This document shows, one piece after another, positions 34,384-43,486 of a DNA stretch of 64,000 nt; the stretch's first letter is position 1; every line of letters begins with the position of its first letter. The DNA lies in NCBI RefSeq assembly GCF_030405905.1, contig NZ_JASATW010000003.1:270985-334984 (forward strand). Direction: 5' to 3'. Source of the stretch: Sphaerothrix gracilis. Lineage in GTDB: Bacteria; Cyanobacteriota; Cyanobacteriia; Phormidesmidales; Phormidesmidaceae. The position numbers and the translations under genes are program-made. Under the pieces are notes generated by a model, which was not told the DNA's origin, did not search any database, and saw only the letters and a list, made by a program, of their open reading frames with translations.

Positions 34384-34442
34384 AAAGCCCCCGTGCCGTC
34401 GTTGTCTCCCGTGAGAGGGGCAGCGACAGCCGGGGGCTTTTT
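34384..34442 (+). terminator. Terminator of ftsH
   Basis: AAAGCCCCCG at 34384-34393 pairs with CGGGGGCTTT at about 34431-34440, and the T-run follows. Inside the loop, GTCGTTGTCTCCC and GAGGGGCAGCGAC nearly pair too, giving a long two-storey hairpin. It may serve both the ftsH and the facing gene. Confidence 0.85.
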
Positions 34443-34469
34443 AAGTCAACTCATCTGTATCGCGATCGC

Positions 34470-36320
34470 CTACTCGGCATCTCCGGTTTCTAGGCTGACC
34501 TGAGAGACTGGCGCCGTCGCCGTTGCTTCCATAGCCCGCATTTCAAAACTGGCTGTCGCGGTGCTGAAGTCAACTTTGAGTGGGAAGGCGACCGGATTAG
34601 CCGCGTCTACTGAGGGATTGATGTCAGCCACTACGAATTTGCGTACGCCTGTGCCATCAACTAGGCGATCGCCTAGCAGCTCAGCATAGTCGCTAAAGTT
34701 GACGGTATCTCCAGGGCCAAACTCGCCTAACACCTGTCCTTCAACCGAGACGGTAAAGCGGTCATCTGCATCGACGTTTTGGGGGAAGCCGCTGATCGCG
34801 GTAAACAAAGAGTCGTCCGCTTGGCCTACACCCGTCATGCCGGGGAAAATGCGGCTAGCTAGCCCTACAGGCACATCACGCGGAATCATTTCATACTCAA
34901 AGCCATCGGTAGCCGGGGGATCAAACCAGCGGCCTGAAGGCACATTTTGGAACACGAAGACCCCAATGAAGACGAAGCGCGGAAAAATGGGCCGTACCTG
35001 CACAGCGCCAATCTGCACTGAGCGCCGTAGCCGCGCCCGCCGCCGCCGCTCTTCCCGGCGATCGCCTGAGTCTGTCGTCTCCTCATCGGTTTCTTCCGTA
35101 TCGTCAGACTCTTCACTGTCATCGGTATCATCGTCACCGCTGCCAGACTCTTCTGATGTTTCTTCACTATCGTCTGTCGTCTCTTCGCTGTCCTCGCTAC
35201 CAGACTCGTTATTGTTGTCGGTTTCTTCGCCGCTGTCGCTATCAGACTCTTCTGATGTTTCTTCCTCTGTGTCTGATTCGCTATCGCTGTCGCTGTCGCT
35301 ATCGTCGCTGTCGCTATCGTCGCTATCGCTATCGCTGTCGTCGCTATCGTCAGAATTATCGGCGACATCGTCGTCATAGCCGTCAGGCGGCTCTACTTCA
35401 TTGCCGTACTCTACTTCGTCTAAATTGCCAATAATCTCAATGATGTCGTTTTCGTTGAAATAGCTGATGAAGGTGACAGTTGAGCGGGTGGTTTCTATTT
35501 CCCCTTCAAACACGCCATCGGTAATTAGCGTGTTGCCGTCAATGTCGAAACCCGGAGGGGTCAGAATGACACCGCTGTCAAAACCTAGTTCCAAACTGTC
35601 ATAACCAAAACCGATACCTTCGCGAGCCACGTCATAGGCTGCTGCTGCCACGGACCTATTAAAAACAGTCTGATTCTCAGGCGAGGTACTGCTCAAATCG
35701 CCGTTAGCGTACTGGACCAAATCAACTGGCGTCCGCCGCTGCACAACGCCGAAAGAGCTGCCTGAAGTAGCAACTCCGGTTTCCTGCAGAATAAAATTTT
35801 CGGCCCGGTACTCGGTGACGGCTCCTAGCTCTGTCCCGCCCGTTGCTGCCGTCACGCTGAAGTTGAGCGTAGTCGGGATATTGAAGAAGGAAGCGCCCCC
35901 GGTAGCATTCAAGCTACGAAAGGATAAGGTGCCCTGAAACTCGCCGCTACGGGTGCCATCGGCAATATTTGATACATTTAGGGGGCTACCGGGATTCGTA
36001 ACTGAGGTGTCGAAAACCGGAAACGTTGTAGGACGAAAGATGGCAGTGGAAGGAATGGGTCCCTGATTCGTTTCAATCAGGATGCTGCTGGGCAGAAACT
36101 CACCTTCGTAAATGACAGAGCGATTGTCCGTGCCAATGACTGTTGTTGGATTGGCGGCATCGACGCGATCGCCCGTATCAGGCTGAAATACCTGAGCATC
36201 GTTAATAGTAGCGCCCCCGCCCGTGACCTGTAGCTGGGCTTGGGCCACTGGCATCGAAACGGCTATTAGAGTGCCGCTGACGCCTAAAATCAGGGCAGCT
36301 TTCTGGGGGATACTCATCAT
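34470..36320 (-). CDS. Secreted protein with Ser-Asp-rich acidic insert, paralog of the next gene
   Basis: 616 residues from ATG 36320 (ATG-ATG, with AGGAG 5 bases upstream; the frame is open from 36356). A signal peptide (KAALILGVSGTLIAVSMPVAQA) leads to a beta-rich domain shared with its paralog (VFQPDTGDRV, IETNQGPIPSTAIFRPTT, LSFRSLN). At residues ~315-420 lies an acidic stretch made almost only of D, S, E and T, then a basic RREERRRRARLRR string. The C-terminal half (RWFDPPATDGFEYEMIPRDVPVGLASRIFPGMTGV and EFGPGDTVNFSDYAELLGDRLVDG) is again shared. No known family recognised. It is the last gene after porin and paralog. Confidence 0.8.
   Translation of the reverse strand: MMSIPQKAALILGVSGTLIAVSMPVAQAQLQVTGGGATINDAQVFQPDTGDRVDAANPTTVIGTDNRSVIYEGEFLPSSILIETNQGPIPSTAIFRPTTFPVFDTSVTNPGSPLNVSNIADGTRSGEFQGTLSFRSLNATGGASFFNIPTTLNFSVTAATGGTELGAVTEYRAENFILQETGVATSGSSFGVVQRRTPVDLVQYANGDLSSTSPENQTVFNRSVAAAAYDVAREGIGFGYDSLELGFDSGVILTPPGFDIDGNTLITDGVFEGEIETTRSTVTFISYFNENDIIEIIGNLDEVEYGNEVEPPDGYDDDVADNSDDSDDSDSDSDDSDSDDSDSDSDSESDTEEETSEESDSDSGEETDNNNESGSEDSEETTDDSEETSEESGSGDDDTDDSEESDDTEETDEETTDSGDRREERRRRARLRRSVQIGAVQVRPIFPRFVFIGVFVFQNVPSGRWFDPPATDGFEYEMIPRDVPVGLASRIFPGMTGVGQADDSLFTAISGFPQNVDADDRFTVSVEGQVLGEFGPGDTVNFSDYAELLGDRLVDGTGVRKFVVADINPSVDAANPVAFPLKVDFSTATASFEMRAMEATATAPVSQVSLETGDAE
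35276..35352 (-). repeat. Hexamer-type repeats coding for Ser-Asp runs
   Basis: On the + strand the stretch is a degenerate array of TCGCTA and TCGCTG hexamers with some TCGTCG nine-base variants. On the coding strand these give alternating Ser and Asp codons. Such arrays tend to gain or lose units by slippage in frame. Confidence 0.7.
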
Positions 36321-36472
36321 TAATGCTCCTAAGTACTGGTATGGGATAACTGACATTCTACTGATAACTTCGGTTCCCTTAGAACCTCCGTAGTCGCTAT
36401 AAACCCGGAGATTGTTTTCAAAATGTTACAAAGCCTGTGGACATCGAAAACCTAGAACAGTTTTACCGCTGA

Positions 36473-36503
36473 CAAAAAGCCCCGTCCAAGGTGCAGACAG
36501 GGC
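36473..36503 (-). terminator. Terminator-like hairpin after the second secreted paralog
   Basis: On the minus strand GCCCTGTC (revcomp of 36496-36503) pairs with GGACGGGGC (revcomp of 36479-36487), followed by five T (36474-36478). It lies between the two paralogs and may reduce read-through into the downstream copy. Confidence 0.6.
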
Positions 36504-36540
36504 ACAAGCGTACTATTGAGCGGTGAGTCTAATGAGTCAG

Positions 36541-37992
36541 CTACTGCTCAGAATCCGGCTCCAAGCTGACCTGAGCCGGTTCGGGAACTGAGGCTGTTGC
36601 CTCCATAGCCCGCATTTCAAAGCTGGCGGTGGGAGTGCTGAAGTCAATCTTCAGTGGGAAAGCTCGCGGATCTTCTGAGTCTACGGAGGGTTCAATATCA
36701 GTAATGATGAACTGGCGCACACCTTCACCTTCAATGAGGCGATCGCCTAGGACTTCAGCATAATCACTGAAGTTAAGCGTATCGCCAGGGCCAAATTCGC
36801 CCAATACCTGATCATCGACAATAACCGTAAAGCGATCGTCGGCGTCGATATCTTGGGGAAAGCCGCTGATCGCGGTAAACAGGGCATCCTCAGCCTGCTC
36901 AACCCCGGTCATACCTGGAAAAACGCGGCTAGCAAGACCCACAGGCACATCTCGCGGCGTCATTGTGTATTCAAAACCATCTGCGGTAGGTGGATCAAAC
37001 CAAACCCCGCCCCGCACGTTTTGAAAAACAAAAACCCTCCTGACGATAAAAATAGTAGTTGGCAAAACAGGTCTAGCCTGGCGTCTACCACCAAAGGTAA
37101 CTGTCACAATTTCGCTGCTGGTAAAGCCATCAATGATAGTCGTCGTCGTGTTTAAAACGCCAAAACTATCATCAATGACACCATTATCAAAGATGGTGCT
37201 GCCGTCAATATTAAACCCTGGGGGCGTAAAGATTTGACCATCATCAAAGCCAAGCGTAAGGCTCTCATAACCGAAGCCAACGCCTTCACGAGCAACGTCA
37301 TATCTGGCAGCTGGAACAAATAGGTTGAGGACTTGGCGATTTTCTGCTGTGGCCTCACCGTTAGGGGCAGAACCGTCTAAATTCCCCAAATCATACTGCA
37401 CTAGCTTGACTGCTGTTTGCCGTCCAACTACGCCAACAGCATTAGCCGATTCAGCATTACCGATTTCCGTCAAGACAAAATTTTCAGCCCGAAACTCAGT
37501 CACTGCACCTAGCTCTGTTGGATTAGTAGCTTCGGTGACGGTGAAGTTTAGCGTGGTTGGAATGTTGCGGAAAAGGGCTCCCCCGTTTGGTGTCAAGCTC
37601 CGGAATGAAAGCGTTCCTTGAAACTGGCCGCTAAAGTTACCGTTGTTGATATTGTTGCCTGTGATTGGAGCACTATTACCGTCAAATTGCGGCAGGGTCG
37701 TTGGCTGAAAAATGGCAGTTGTGGGAATTGGCCCCTGATTGGTTTCGATTTGAATCTGATCTAGCTGGTAATTACCGTCATAGATGATTGCGTTGGTTTC
37801 GTTGCCGATGACTGTTGTCGGTGAATCAACCCGAACGCGATCGCCTGAATCTGGCTGAAAGACCTCAGCACCGTCAATGGTAAGTTCTCCGCCGGTTACC
37901 TCAATTTGGGCCTTGGCCTCTAAGCCGCTGGCCCAAACTACAAGACCGCCTATGCCTGCCATTAATGCAGCTTTTTGGTAGATGCTACCCAT
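36541..37992 (-). CDS. Secreted protein, paralog lacking the acidic insert
   Basis: 483 residues from ATG 37992, with AGGAG eight bases upstream (revcomp of 38001-38005); the frame is open from 38046. The signal peptide is KAALMAGIGGLVVWASGLEAKA. Throughout it parallels the downstream protein: VFQPDSGDRV, IETNQGPIPTTAIFQPTTL, AREGVGFGYESLTLGFDDG, PRDVPVGLASRVFPGMTGVEQAED, FGPGDTLNFSDYAEVLGDRL and FSTPTASFEMRAMEAT. The acidic region of the paralog is replaced by a short segment. It starts 56 bases after the porin stop, so it is likely in its transcript. Function unknown, probably periplasmic or surface exposed. Confidence 0.8.
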   Translation of the reverse strand: MGSIYQKAALMAGIGGLVVWASGLEAKAQIEVTGGELTIDGAEVFQPDSGDRVRVDSPTTVIGNETNAIIYDGNYQLDQIQIETNQGPIPTTAIFQPTTLPQFDGNSAPITGNNINNGNFSGQFQGTLSFRSLTPNGGALFRNIPTTLNFTVTEATNPTELGAVTEFRAENFVLTEIGNAESANAVGVVGRQTAVKLVQYDLGNLDGSAPNGEATAENRQVLNLFVPAARYDVAREGVGFGYESLTLGFDDGQIFTPPGFNIDGSTIFDNGVIDDSFGVLNTTTTIIDGFTSSEIVTVTFGGRRQARPVLPTTIFIVRRVFVFQNVRGGVWFDPPTADGFEYTMTPRDVPVGLASRVFPGMTGVEQAEDALFTAISGFPQDIDADDRFTVIVDDQVLGEFGPGDTLNFSDYAEVLGDRLIEGEGVRQFIITDIEPSVDSEDPRAFPLKIDFSTPTASFEMRAMEATASVPEPAQVSLEPDSEQ

Positions 37993-38048
37993 GATTGAGA
38001 CTCCTGAAATTGAGTTTAGATAGTCATGAACAGAGCAAACGGACAAAC

Positions 38049-39710
38049 TTAGAATCGTAGCGTCGTGCGGACAGCCCCGATAGTGATAGTTTCGCTGTCT
38101 GGCGTATTAGCTGGCTCAAAAATAGCGATGATGCCGGGGGTAATGCTGATATTGTCCGTAAGCTGATAGCGATAAAACACTTCTAAGTGCGTGGTGCTAC
38201 CGGGCTGATCCCCTGGATCTCCTAGTCCGCCTGCTAGCAGGTCAGGAATGTTTTGGCCCTGCCTCAGATTGCTGCTGGCAATGCGCGGTGGCTGTCCCAG
38301 GTAGATGCCGCCCAGATGGCCTTCGCCAAACAGATCAGGGAAGTTAAGAAAAACCATCCAGTTAGTCGTCTCCACATCCCCTGGCTCATCAGGAGATTCA
38401 GAACGGGTGTAGCCGCCCCAACCGCCTAGAGTAATTGCCGGCGAAATTTGCCAAGAAGCCGTCGCGCCAATGGCGTTAGTCTGGGTGGGATCTCCGGCGG
38501 TAAGCTGGGTGTCCCCTACGTTGGTTCTGAGATTACCAATGGTGGAATAAGAGTTGATATAGTGCAGCGCAATATCTAAGTTGTCCGTGGGCGAGGCGGC
38601 GAACTGAACGCCAAACGTCGTGTCTGAGTTATCGCCACCAAACAGTCCTCCTTCTGGGTCAGAGGGACCGCTGGAAGAATAGACCCCCTGCAGGCTGAGG
38701 CGGTCGGCTATCTGCCAGTCAAACCCCAGTCCACCGCGCCCGCCGCCAATATTAATAATGGGGTTGCGCTGGGCGAAGGCTGAGAGCGGGCCAGAGCCAG
38801 CGCTCTCGATCCGGTTAGCACCTCGAAACACGTTGACCGGGTTGACGCCCTCAGCCCCAACGATGACAGCAAGGCGATCGCTGACCAAATGGCGAACTGT
38901 GAGGTCGCTAAGCTTAAAAGTATTATCGGTATCCCCCTCGTAGCCCAGCCGGACGTTGTTAGTCAAGCTGGGGGCGGTGCTGCCTTGGCCCACCTGTAAG
39001 CCCGTCAGCAAAAGCGTGCGGGGATTGAGCTGTGTGAGCAGGCTGAGCTGAGCGTTGGTAATTAGGTTAACGCTGTCACCGGGATCTTCCGTGTCGCGCA
39101 CGCCGTCTACCGGGAAGAAATCTGCCTCGTTACTGCTGCGGCCCTGCACACCAACAATTACCTGACCAAACAGGCGGGTATTATCTGAAAACTGATTTTC
39201 TTCTAGCTCCTCTACCCTAGCCTCTAGCACTTCCACCCGCCGAATCAGTTCCGGCTCAAACTCGCGCTCTAAGCGATCGACCATCGGCCCATCTTGAGGC
39301 GCGATCGCCACAATGGCATCTAAGCAGGCGGTCAAACTGGCGGCGAACTCATAGCGGGTCACCGTTTGATTGCCCCGAAACGTATTATCCGGGTAGCCCT
39401 GCAGGCAGCGATATTCTTCGATGAGGGTTCGTAAAGCCTGGTAAGCCCAATCCGTAGGGCGAACATCGGACAAATTGCTGACGGATGTTGCCTGCGCTAT
39501 CTGCACAGGGGCTGTTGGTAGCGGCTCTGCTAACGGCTCTGTCAGCGGTTCTGTCAACAATTCCACTGATAAATCAGCTGCGAGTTCAGACGCGCTGCTA
39601 TCGGCTTCCGTTGCTAAAGCATTCTCTGGAATAGCTGCCACAGCGGCATTGCCACTCGTCAGCAGCAAGGAAGCTGCCAGCCCTGATAGCCAATACTTAT
39701 TTTCAAACAC
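38049..39710 (-). CDS. SLH-domain outer-membrane porin (OprB/iron uptake porin type)
   Basis: 553 residues from GTG 39710, which has AAGGAG nine bases upstream (revcomp of 39720-39725); the frame is open from 39782. A signal peptide (WLSGLAASLLLTSGNAAVAA) is followed by an SLH domain near residues 75-130 (SDVRPTDWAYQALRTLIEEYRCLQGYPDNTFRG, TRYEFAASLTACLD) that binds the cell wall. A coiled-coil stretch (REFEPELIRRVEVLEARVEELEENQ) leads to a beta-barrel of alternating strands ending VRTTLRF. This is the standard cyanobacterial porin layout, often annotated as an iron uptake porin. It heads the secreted paralog cluster. Confidence 0.9.
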   Translation of the reverse strand: MFENKYWLSGLAASLLLTSGNAAVAAIPENALATEADSSASELAADLSVELLTEPLTEPLAEPLPTAPVQIAQATSVSNLSDVRPTDWAYQALRTLIEEYRCLQGYPDNTFRGNQTVTRYEFAASLTACLDAIVAIAPQDGPMVDRLEREFEPELIRRVEVLEARVEELEENQFSDNTRLFGQVIVGVQGRSSNEADFFPVDGVRDTEDPGDSVNLITNAQLSLLTQLNPRTLLLTGLQVGQGSTAPSLTNNVRLGYEGDTDNTFKLSDLTVRHLVSDRLAVIVGAEGVNPVNVFRGANRIESAGSGPLSAFAQRNPIINIGGGRGGLGFDWQIADRLSLQGVYSSSGPSDPEGGLFGGDNSDTTFGVQFAASPTDNLDIALHYINSYSTIGNLRTNVGDTQLTAGDPTQTNAIGATASWQISPAITLGGWGGYTRSESPDEPGDVETTNWMVFLNFPDLFGEGHLGGIYLGQPPRIASSNLRQGQNIPDLLAGGLGDPGDQPGSTTHLEVFYRYQLTDNISITPGIIAIFEPANTPDSETITIGAVRTTLRF

Positions 39711-40033
39711 TCGTTTCGGCTCCTTACACCACACACTCGATTGGATAATGTCTAGATTCAAAGGACAACGTTCAGGAACCAATTCATTCAGTATTTTCAG
39801 GAAATAGCTGAATTCTTGACGAAAACTTTACGGGCTTAAGCCCTAGAAGATTAGACAGAAAATCAAGCAAATTGACAAGGAAATGTTGTCAATCTTTTCC
39901 ATAGATCTGCTGGAGAGCAGATGACATTGTAAACATGCTGTGGTAACCGCATGTCTCATCTATTCGCTATATACTTCTGTAGGCAAAAAGCTTATTCAAT
40001 TTGCAGCCAATTTAAATTGGCGCTGCCGCAGCT
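39711..40033. promoter_or_regulatory. Porin upstream region with two palindromes
   Basis: This stretch of about 320 bases holds no gene. It has GGGCTTAAGCCC, a perfect 12-base palindrome at 39832-39843, and TTGACAA-N7-TTGTCAA at 39872-39892. Both lie about 120-180 bases upstream of the GTG start, where operators would be expected. The regulator is unknown. Confidence 0.4.
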
Positions 40034-41617
40034 TTAGGGCAGCCAGGTAGGCCGCAGACCGGCGAACGGAAGTTCTTGGGGTTGAATAGCCTGAGTTGGC
40101 ATTCCCTCAGTTCGCTCTATCGGAGTTTTAAACAGCGGCAGCAGCCAGATGCGGCTGGTACTGATAGCGCTGCCGTCATCGGCGCGGAGGTCGCTGGGGG
40201 TGGAAGCCTCCACCGAAACGACTTGATCAAATAGCAGTGCTAGACCATCCGGGGCCAAGCTGATGCTGATATTACGCTGGGGGGGTAAAGCTAGGAGATC
40301 GCGAATTTCCCCCGTCTCAACGTTGACGGAGGTAAGTACAGGCTGCTCAACGTACTCCTCAGCTTCAATTAGCTCACTGGCAAGACAATAGAGGATGCGG
40401 TTAGTGGGATCAAACTTAGCCTCTAGGATGGAGCCTGTTGCTGTCAGCAGCTCTTTTTCCTCTCCCTGATTGGTCACCAAAAATAGCGATTCCGTATAGC
40501 GCTGCTCAGGATTGTTCTGGTTGAAGTTCACCATTGCGGCAGCGCTGCCATCGCTGGCAATGTCCATCACCCGGCCATAGTCAGCCAAAAATTCTAGCGG
40601 TTCAGCCGTTTGTGGCTTTGCCCCTATCTCATCGGGCAGCGGAATGACGGCAGTGCCCTCTCCCTGCAGCATCACCAGCGTTTGGCTGTCAGGTGCAATC
40701 AAAAAGTCTCCGCCCGGCTCGGTTTCTAGCGGCTGCGGTGAGCTGTTGGCATGTACAATCCAAGGGCCGAAATCGGCGGGATCCTGCTGATTGACCCGCT
40801 GTACCACGATGAATTCACCGTTAGGCGCTAAATCAAATTTGAGGTTCTGGTAGGTTTGATTGTCTAGAACAGGCTCAATGATGCCTGGGGGTGGGGCCGA
40901 CTGGCCCAGTGGCGACCAGCGCTGCCAGAAAGGCTGAGCCGCTTCCCCTATCTGTTCTGGGGCGTTGGGCTGAAGGCCAGTGGTGACGGTGTAAAGTTTT
41001 TGGTTGAGCTGACCCTGCCGATAAGCTTCTAGATCAGTTGCCGCAAACAACAGGCGATCGCCTAGGGGATAGGGTTCAAAGTCTAAAACAACCAGGTTGG
41101 GGGGCGTGAGTAGCTGCTTTTGCTGCTCTGGCTGATTGAGGTTAAACAGCACCAGGCGGCCCTTTTCTTCGCCTTCAACCCCCAGGTAGACAAAGGCGCG
41201 ATCGCGGGACTGAAACGTCCCCTCAAATGCCAAAAACTTGGCTGGCTCAGTTGTCGCCGTGAAGCGATCGCGGGCATTGGGCAGCGCCACCTCAAAGGTC
41301 TCACCATAGGGAATAGGGGCAGCAAGGGTATAGGCCATGCGGCGGCCAGCCCAGCTAAACTTGCCTGCCAGCGGCGGCGTGATGCGTAGATTAGTCTCGA
41401 CGCTGTCGTGATCCATAGGCCGACTAAACGCCATCACGAAGGCTACGTCTTCCGCACCGATGTGATGCCCTTCCCAAGAAAAAGAGCGCACCCGCGCCGC
41501 GGCCCGATCGCCAATCAGCAGCAAAAGCACCACCGCCACGGCTAGGGCCGCCATAAAGCTGATAGCTACGCGATCGATTGGCAGTAAACGCAGCTGCCGT
41601 CTGCGATTAGTACTCAT
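40034..41617 (-). CDS. Ig-like (Big_5/SbsA) domain and beta-propeller-like membrane-anchored protein
   Basis: 527 residues. One N-terminal transmembrane helix (AISFMAALAVAVVLLLLIG, about 18-36) anchors an extracytoplasmic protein. A Big_5 domain at about 50-120 (VAFVMAFSRPMDHDSVETNLRITPPLAGKFSWAGRRMAYTLAAPIPYGETF) is followed by repeated segments with TolB-like propeller flavour (LDFEPYPLGDRLLFAATD, ISLAPDGLALLFDQ). The start ATG overlaps the end of the TIGR03943 gene by 11 bases, so it is translationally coupled to that operon. Confidence 0.78.
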   Translation of the reverse strand: MSTNRRRQLRLLPIDRVAISFMAALAVAVVLLLLIGDRAAARVRSFSWEGHHIGAEDVAFVMAFSRPMDHDSVETNLRITPPLAGKFSWAGRRMAYTLAAPIPYGETFEVALPNARDRFTATTEPAKFLAFEGTFQSRDRAFVYLGVEGEEKGRLVLFNLNQPEQQKQLLTPPNLVVLDFEPYPLGDRLLFAATDLEAYRQGQLNQKLYTVTTGLQPNAPEQIGEAAQPFWQRWSPLGQSAPPPGIIEPVLDNQTYQNLKFDLAPNGEFIVVQRVNQQDPADFGPWIVHANSSPQPLETEPGGDFLIAPDSQTLVMLQGEGTAVIPLPDEIGAKPQTAEPLEFLADYGRVMDIASDGSAAAMVNFNQNNPEQRYTESLFLVTNQGEEKELLTATGSILEAKFDPTNRILYCLASELIEAEEYVEQPVLTSVNVETGEIRDLLALPPQRNISISLAPDGLALLFDQVVSVEASTPSDLRADDGSAISTSRIWLLPLFKTPIERTEGMPTQAIQPQELPFAGLRPTWLP

Positions 41618-42377
41618 AGGGATTATCCGGCTCTGGAATTTCAGTCAGGCTGGCAGAGTCGATCACGAGCTGCCGCCGCTCTGCCAAGGTTTCAGTCATC
41701 ATGGTGCCTTGCACTTCTATCCAGGTGTCGGGCTCATAGGCAGTACGATCGCCCACTAGCTTTACCGGCAGCCCCACCGGATAGGCATCGGCGGCGCAGC
41801 AGGTGAGCACAAAGCGAGACACCATCAAATAGTTATCGGGCCAGTCAGGCGGGTGGATCACAAAGCCGCTGACGTTGACCGCCTGATCGCTATAGGCGTC
41901 GGGTTCTGGGTAGGCATTGATGGTCCGCACCCAGTCAATCACCGAGCGTTCGGCGGGGTTATTGTCTAAGCGAAACTGCTGCGGCTGCGATCGCGTCAGG
42001 GTCAAGGTGTCGGTGATGCCGCGCTGCAGGGCTGTATCGCTGGCAAAAGCGCGGGGGGTATAGGTGAGGCCAAAGACGGCGACCGCTAGCAGCATAAAGC
42101 TGCTGACGCTGGGGGGCAGCAGGGTGAAGTGGCGGGGATTGGCGATCGCTTGGGGGCGCTGGCCCCAGAGCGTCTGAATGAGGCGCAGAGTGCGAATCGC
42201 GGCTATCAGCAAAAGCACAATGGCCGCTGAGTTGGAGAGCCAGCGATAGTCCGGGTGCAGCAGAATGCTGAGCTGTCCCGTAAGCCAGTACTTGAGTAAA
42301 GCCGCGCCCCAGGCTAGCAGTACCAAAATGTCTAGAATTTCTGTCCAGGGAATGTAGGGCGATCGCTGACGTCTCAT
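41607..42377 (-). CDS. TIGR03943 family putative permease subunit
   Basis: 256 residues. Two transmembrane helices near the N-terminus and one near residue 92-107 precede an extracytoplasmic domain with FVLTCCAADAYPVGLPVKLVG and the final PDNPYEY. This pattern matches the TIGR03943/DUF1980 family, which is normally encoded next to a COG0701-type permease, as it is here (9-base gap). Function is unproven; metal transport is suspected from genomic context in other bacteria. Confidence 0.82.
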   Translation of the reverse strand: MRRQRSPYIPWTEILDILVLLAWGAALLKYWLTGQLSILLHPDYRWLSNSAAIVLLLIAAIRTLRLIQTLWGQRPQAIANPRHFTLLPPSVSSFMLLAVAVFGLTYTPRAFASDTALQRGITDTLTLTRSQPQQFRLDNNPAERSVIDWVRTINAYPEPDAYSDQAVNVSGFVIHPPDWPDNYLMVSRFVLTCCAADAYPVGLPVKLVGDRTAYEPDTWIEVQGTMMTETLAERRQLVIDSASLTEIPEPDNPYEY

Positions 42378-42386
42378 CTCGCTTTT

Positions 42387-43403
42387 TTATCCCAAATACA
42401 AGTTAATCAGTAGGGTCAACACGAAGGTGAGCTGCGCTGCCAGACCAAAAAGGTACAAAATTGCCCGGGGGCGAAACACCGTCAGCAGCAGGCTAATATT
42501 TTTCAGGTCGATCATGGGGCCAAAGACCAAAAAAGCCAGCAGCGAGCCGCTCGTGAAAGTAGAGGCAAAAGACAGGGCAAAAAAGGAGTCTACCGTCGAG
42601 CAGATAGAGACTACCCAAGCCAGCACCATCATCGCCACGATAGAGGTTACAGGCCCCTGGCCCAGGCTCAAAACCACTTCGCGGGGCAGCGCCACCTGCA
42701 CAAAAGCGGCGATCGCGCTGCCCAGCAGTAAAACAGCTCCCAGCTCCCGGAACTCTTGAATAATGTTGTCTAACAGCAGCCGCAGCTTATCAGACCAGGG
42801 CTTCCGCACCAGACTGGGTAAGGGCACGCCATAGGTCGCCGCTGCCAGCGAAACGGTCTGTCCTGGCTTTTGCATTATATAGGTGCCCGACTGCAGCAGG
42901 GGTGAAGCCGCCTCCACCCCCCACTCTGGCTGAGGCTCTGGCATCAAACGGGCTAGCGAGGGCTGTAGTAAGGGCCGTAAATCTTTCTGCACGCTGAACA
43001 CCCAGCCAATCAGCGTTGCAATAATTAGGGAAAACAGCACCCGCAGCACCACAATTTCTGGCTGATCGCGAAAGGCCGTCCAGGTCGCCCAGATGACGAT
43101 GGGATTGATAGTGGGAGCCGCTAACAGAAAACCGACCGCCACCGAAGCCGGAGCCTGCTGCAGCAGCAGCCGCCGAGCCACAGGCACATTGCCGCACTCA
43201 CAGACCGGAAACAAAAAGCCCACTAGGCTGCCTGCCAGCGCACCTAACAAGGGATTGCGCGGCATGGCAGCGACCAAACGCTGCTCGTCTACAAACAGCA
43301 GCAGCACGCTAGAAAAAGTGACTCCCAACAGGAGAAAGGGAATCGCTTCCACCAGCAAGCTGAAGAACAGCGTCAAAGCATTACTGATCTGGGTGAGGGC
43401 CAT
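42387..43403 (-). CDS. Permease of the UPF0718/COG0701 (YraQ) family
   Basis: 338 residues, about eight transmembrane helices. Signature parts are FPVCECGNVPVARRLL (Cys pair) and FLLAAPTINPIVIWATW in the first half, and IVAMMVLAWVVSICSTVDSFFALSFA and SGSLLAFLVFGPMIDLKN in the second. The half-repeat layout matches ArsP/YraQ-type permeases, some of which export organoarsenicals or are metal linked. It is first in the operon with TIGR03943 and the Big_5 protein. Confidence 0.88.
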   Translation of the reverse strand: MALTQISNALTLFFSLLVEAIPFLLLGVTFSSVLLLFVDEQRLVAAMPRNPLLGALAGSLVGFLFPVCECGNVPVARRLLLQQAPASVAVGFLLAAPTINPIVIWATWTAFRDQPEIVVLRVLFSLIIATLIGWVFSVQKDLRPLLQPSLARLMPEPQPEWGVEAASPLLQSGTYIMQKPGQTVSLAAATYGVPLPSLVRKPWSDKLRLLLDNIIQEFRELGAVLLLGSAIAAFVQVALPREVVLSLGQGPVTSIVAMMVLAWVVSICSTVDSFFALSFASTFTSGSLLAFLVFGPMIDLKNISLLLTVFRPRAILYLFGLAAQLTFVLTLLINLYLG

Positions 43404-43486
43404 TACGTCTTCAGGGAAACGTCCTTTTATCTTGCTTAGCTATTCTACTGAAATCAGGCAGTGAATCACTAAACTTGGGGATCGCT

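Noticed and set aside
34699..35379. 226-residue plus-strand frame, Ser-rich
   Set aside because: It is the complement of the Ser-Asp repeat region of the secreted protein gene. Its Ser runs follow from the repeat itself.
43404..43486. Zur or Fur box before the permease operon
   Set aside because: No TGATAATGATTATCA-like palindrome was found in the leader, so metal control cannot be supported.
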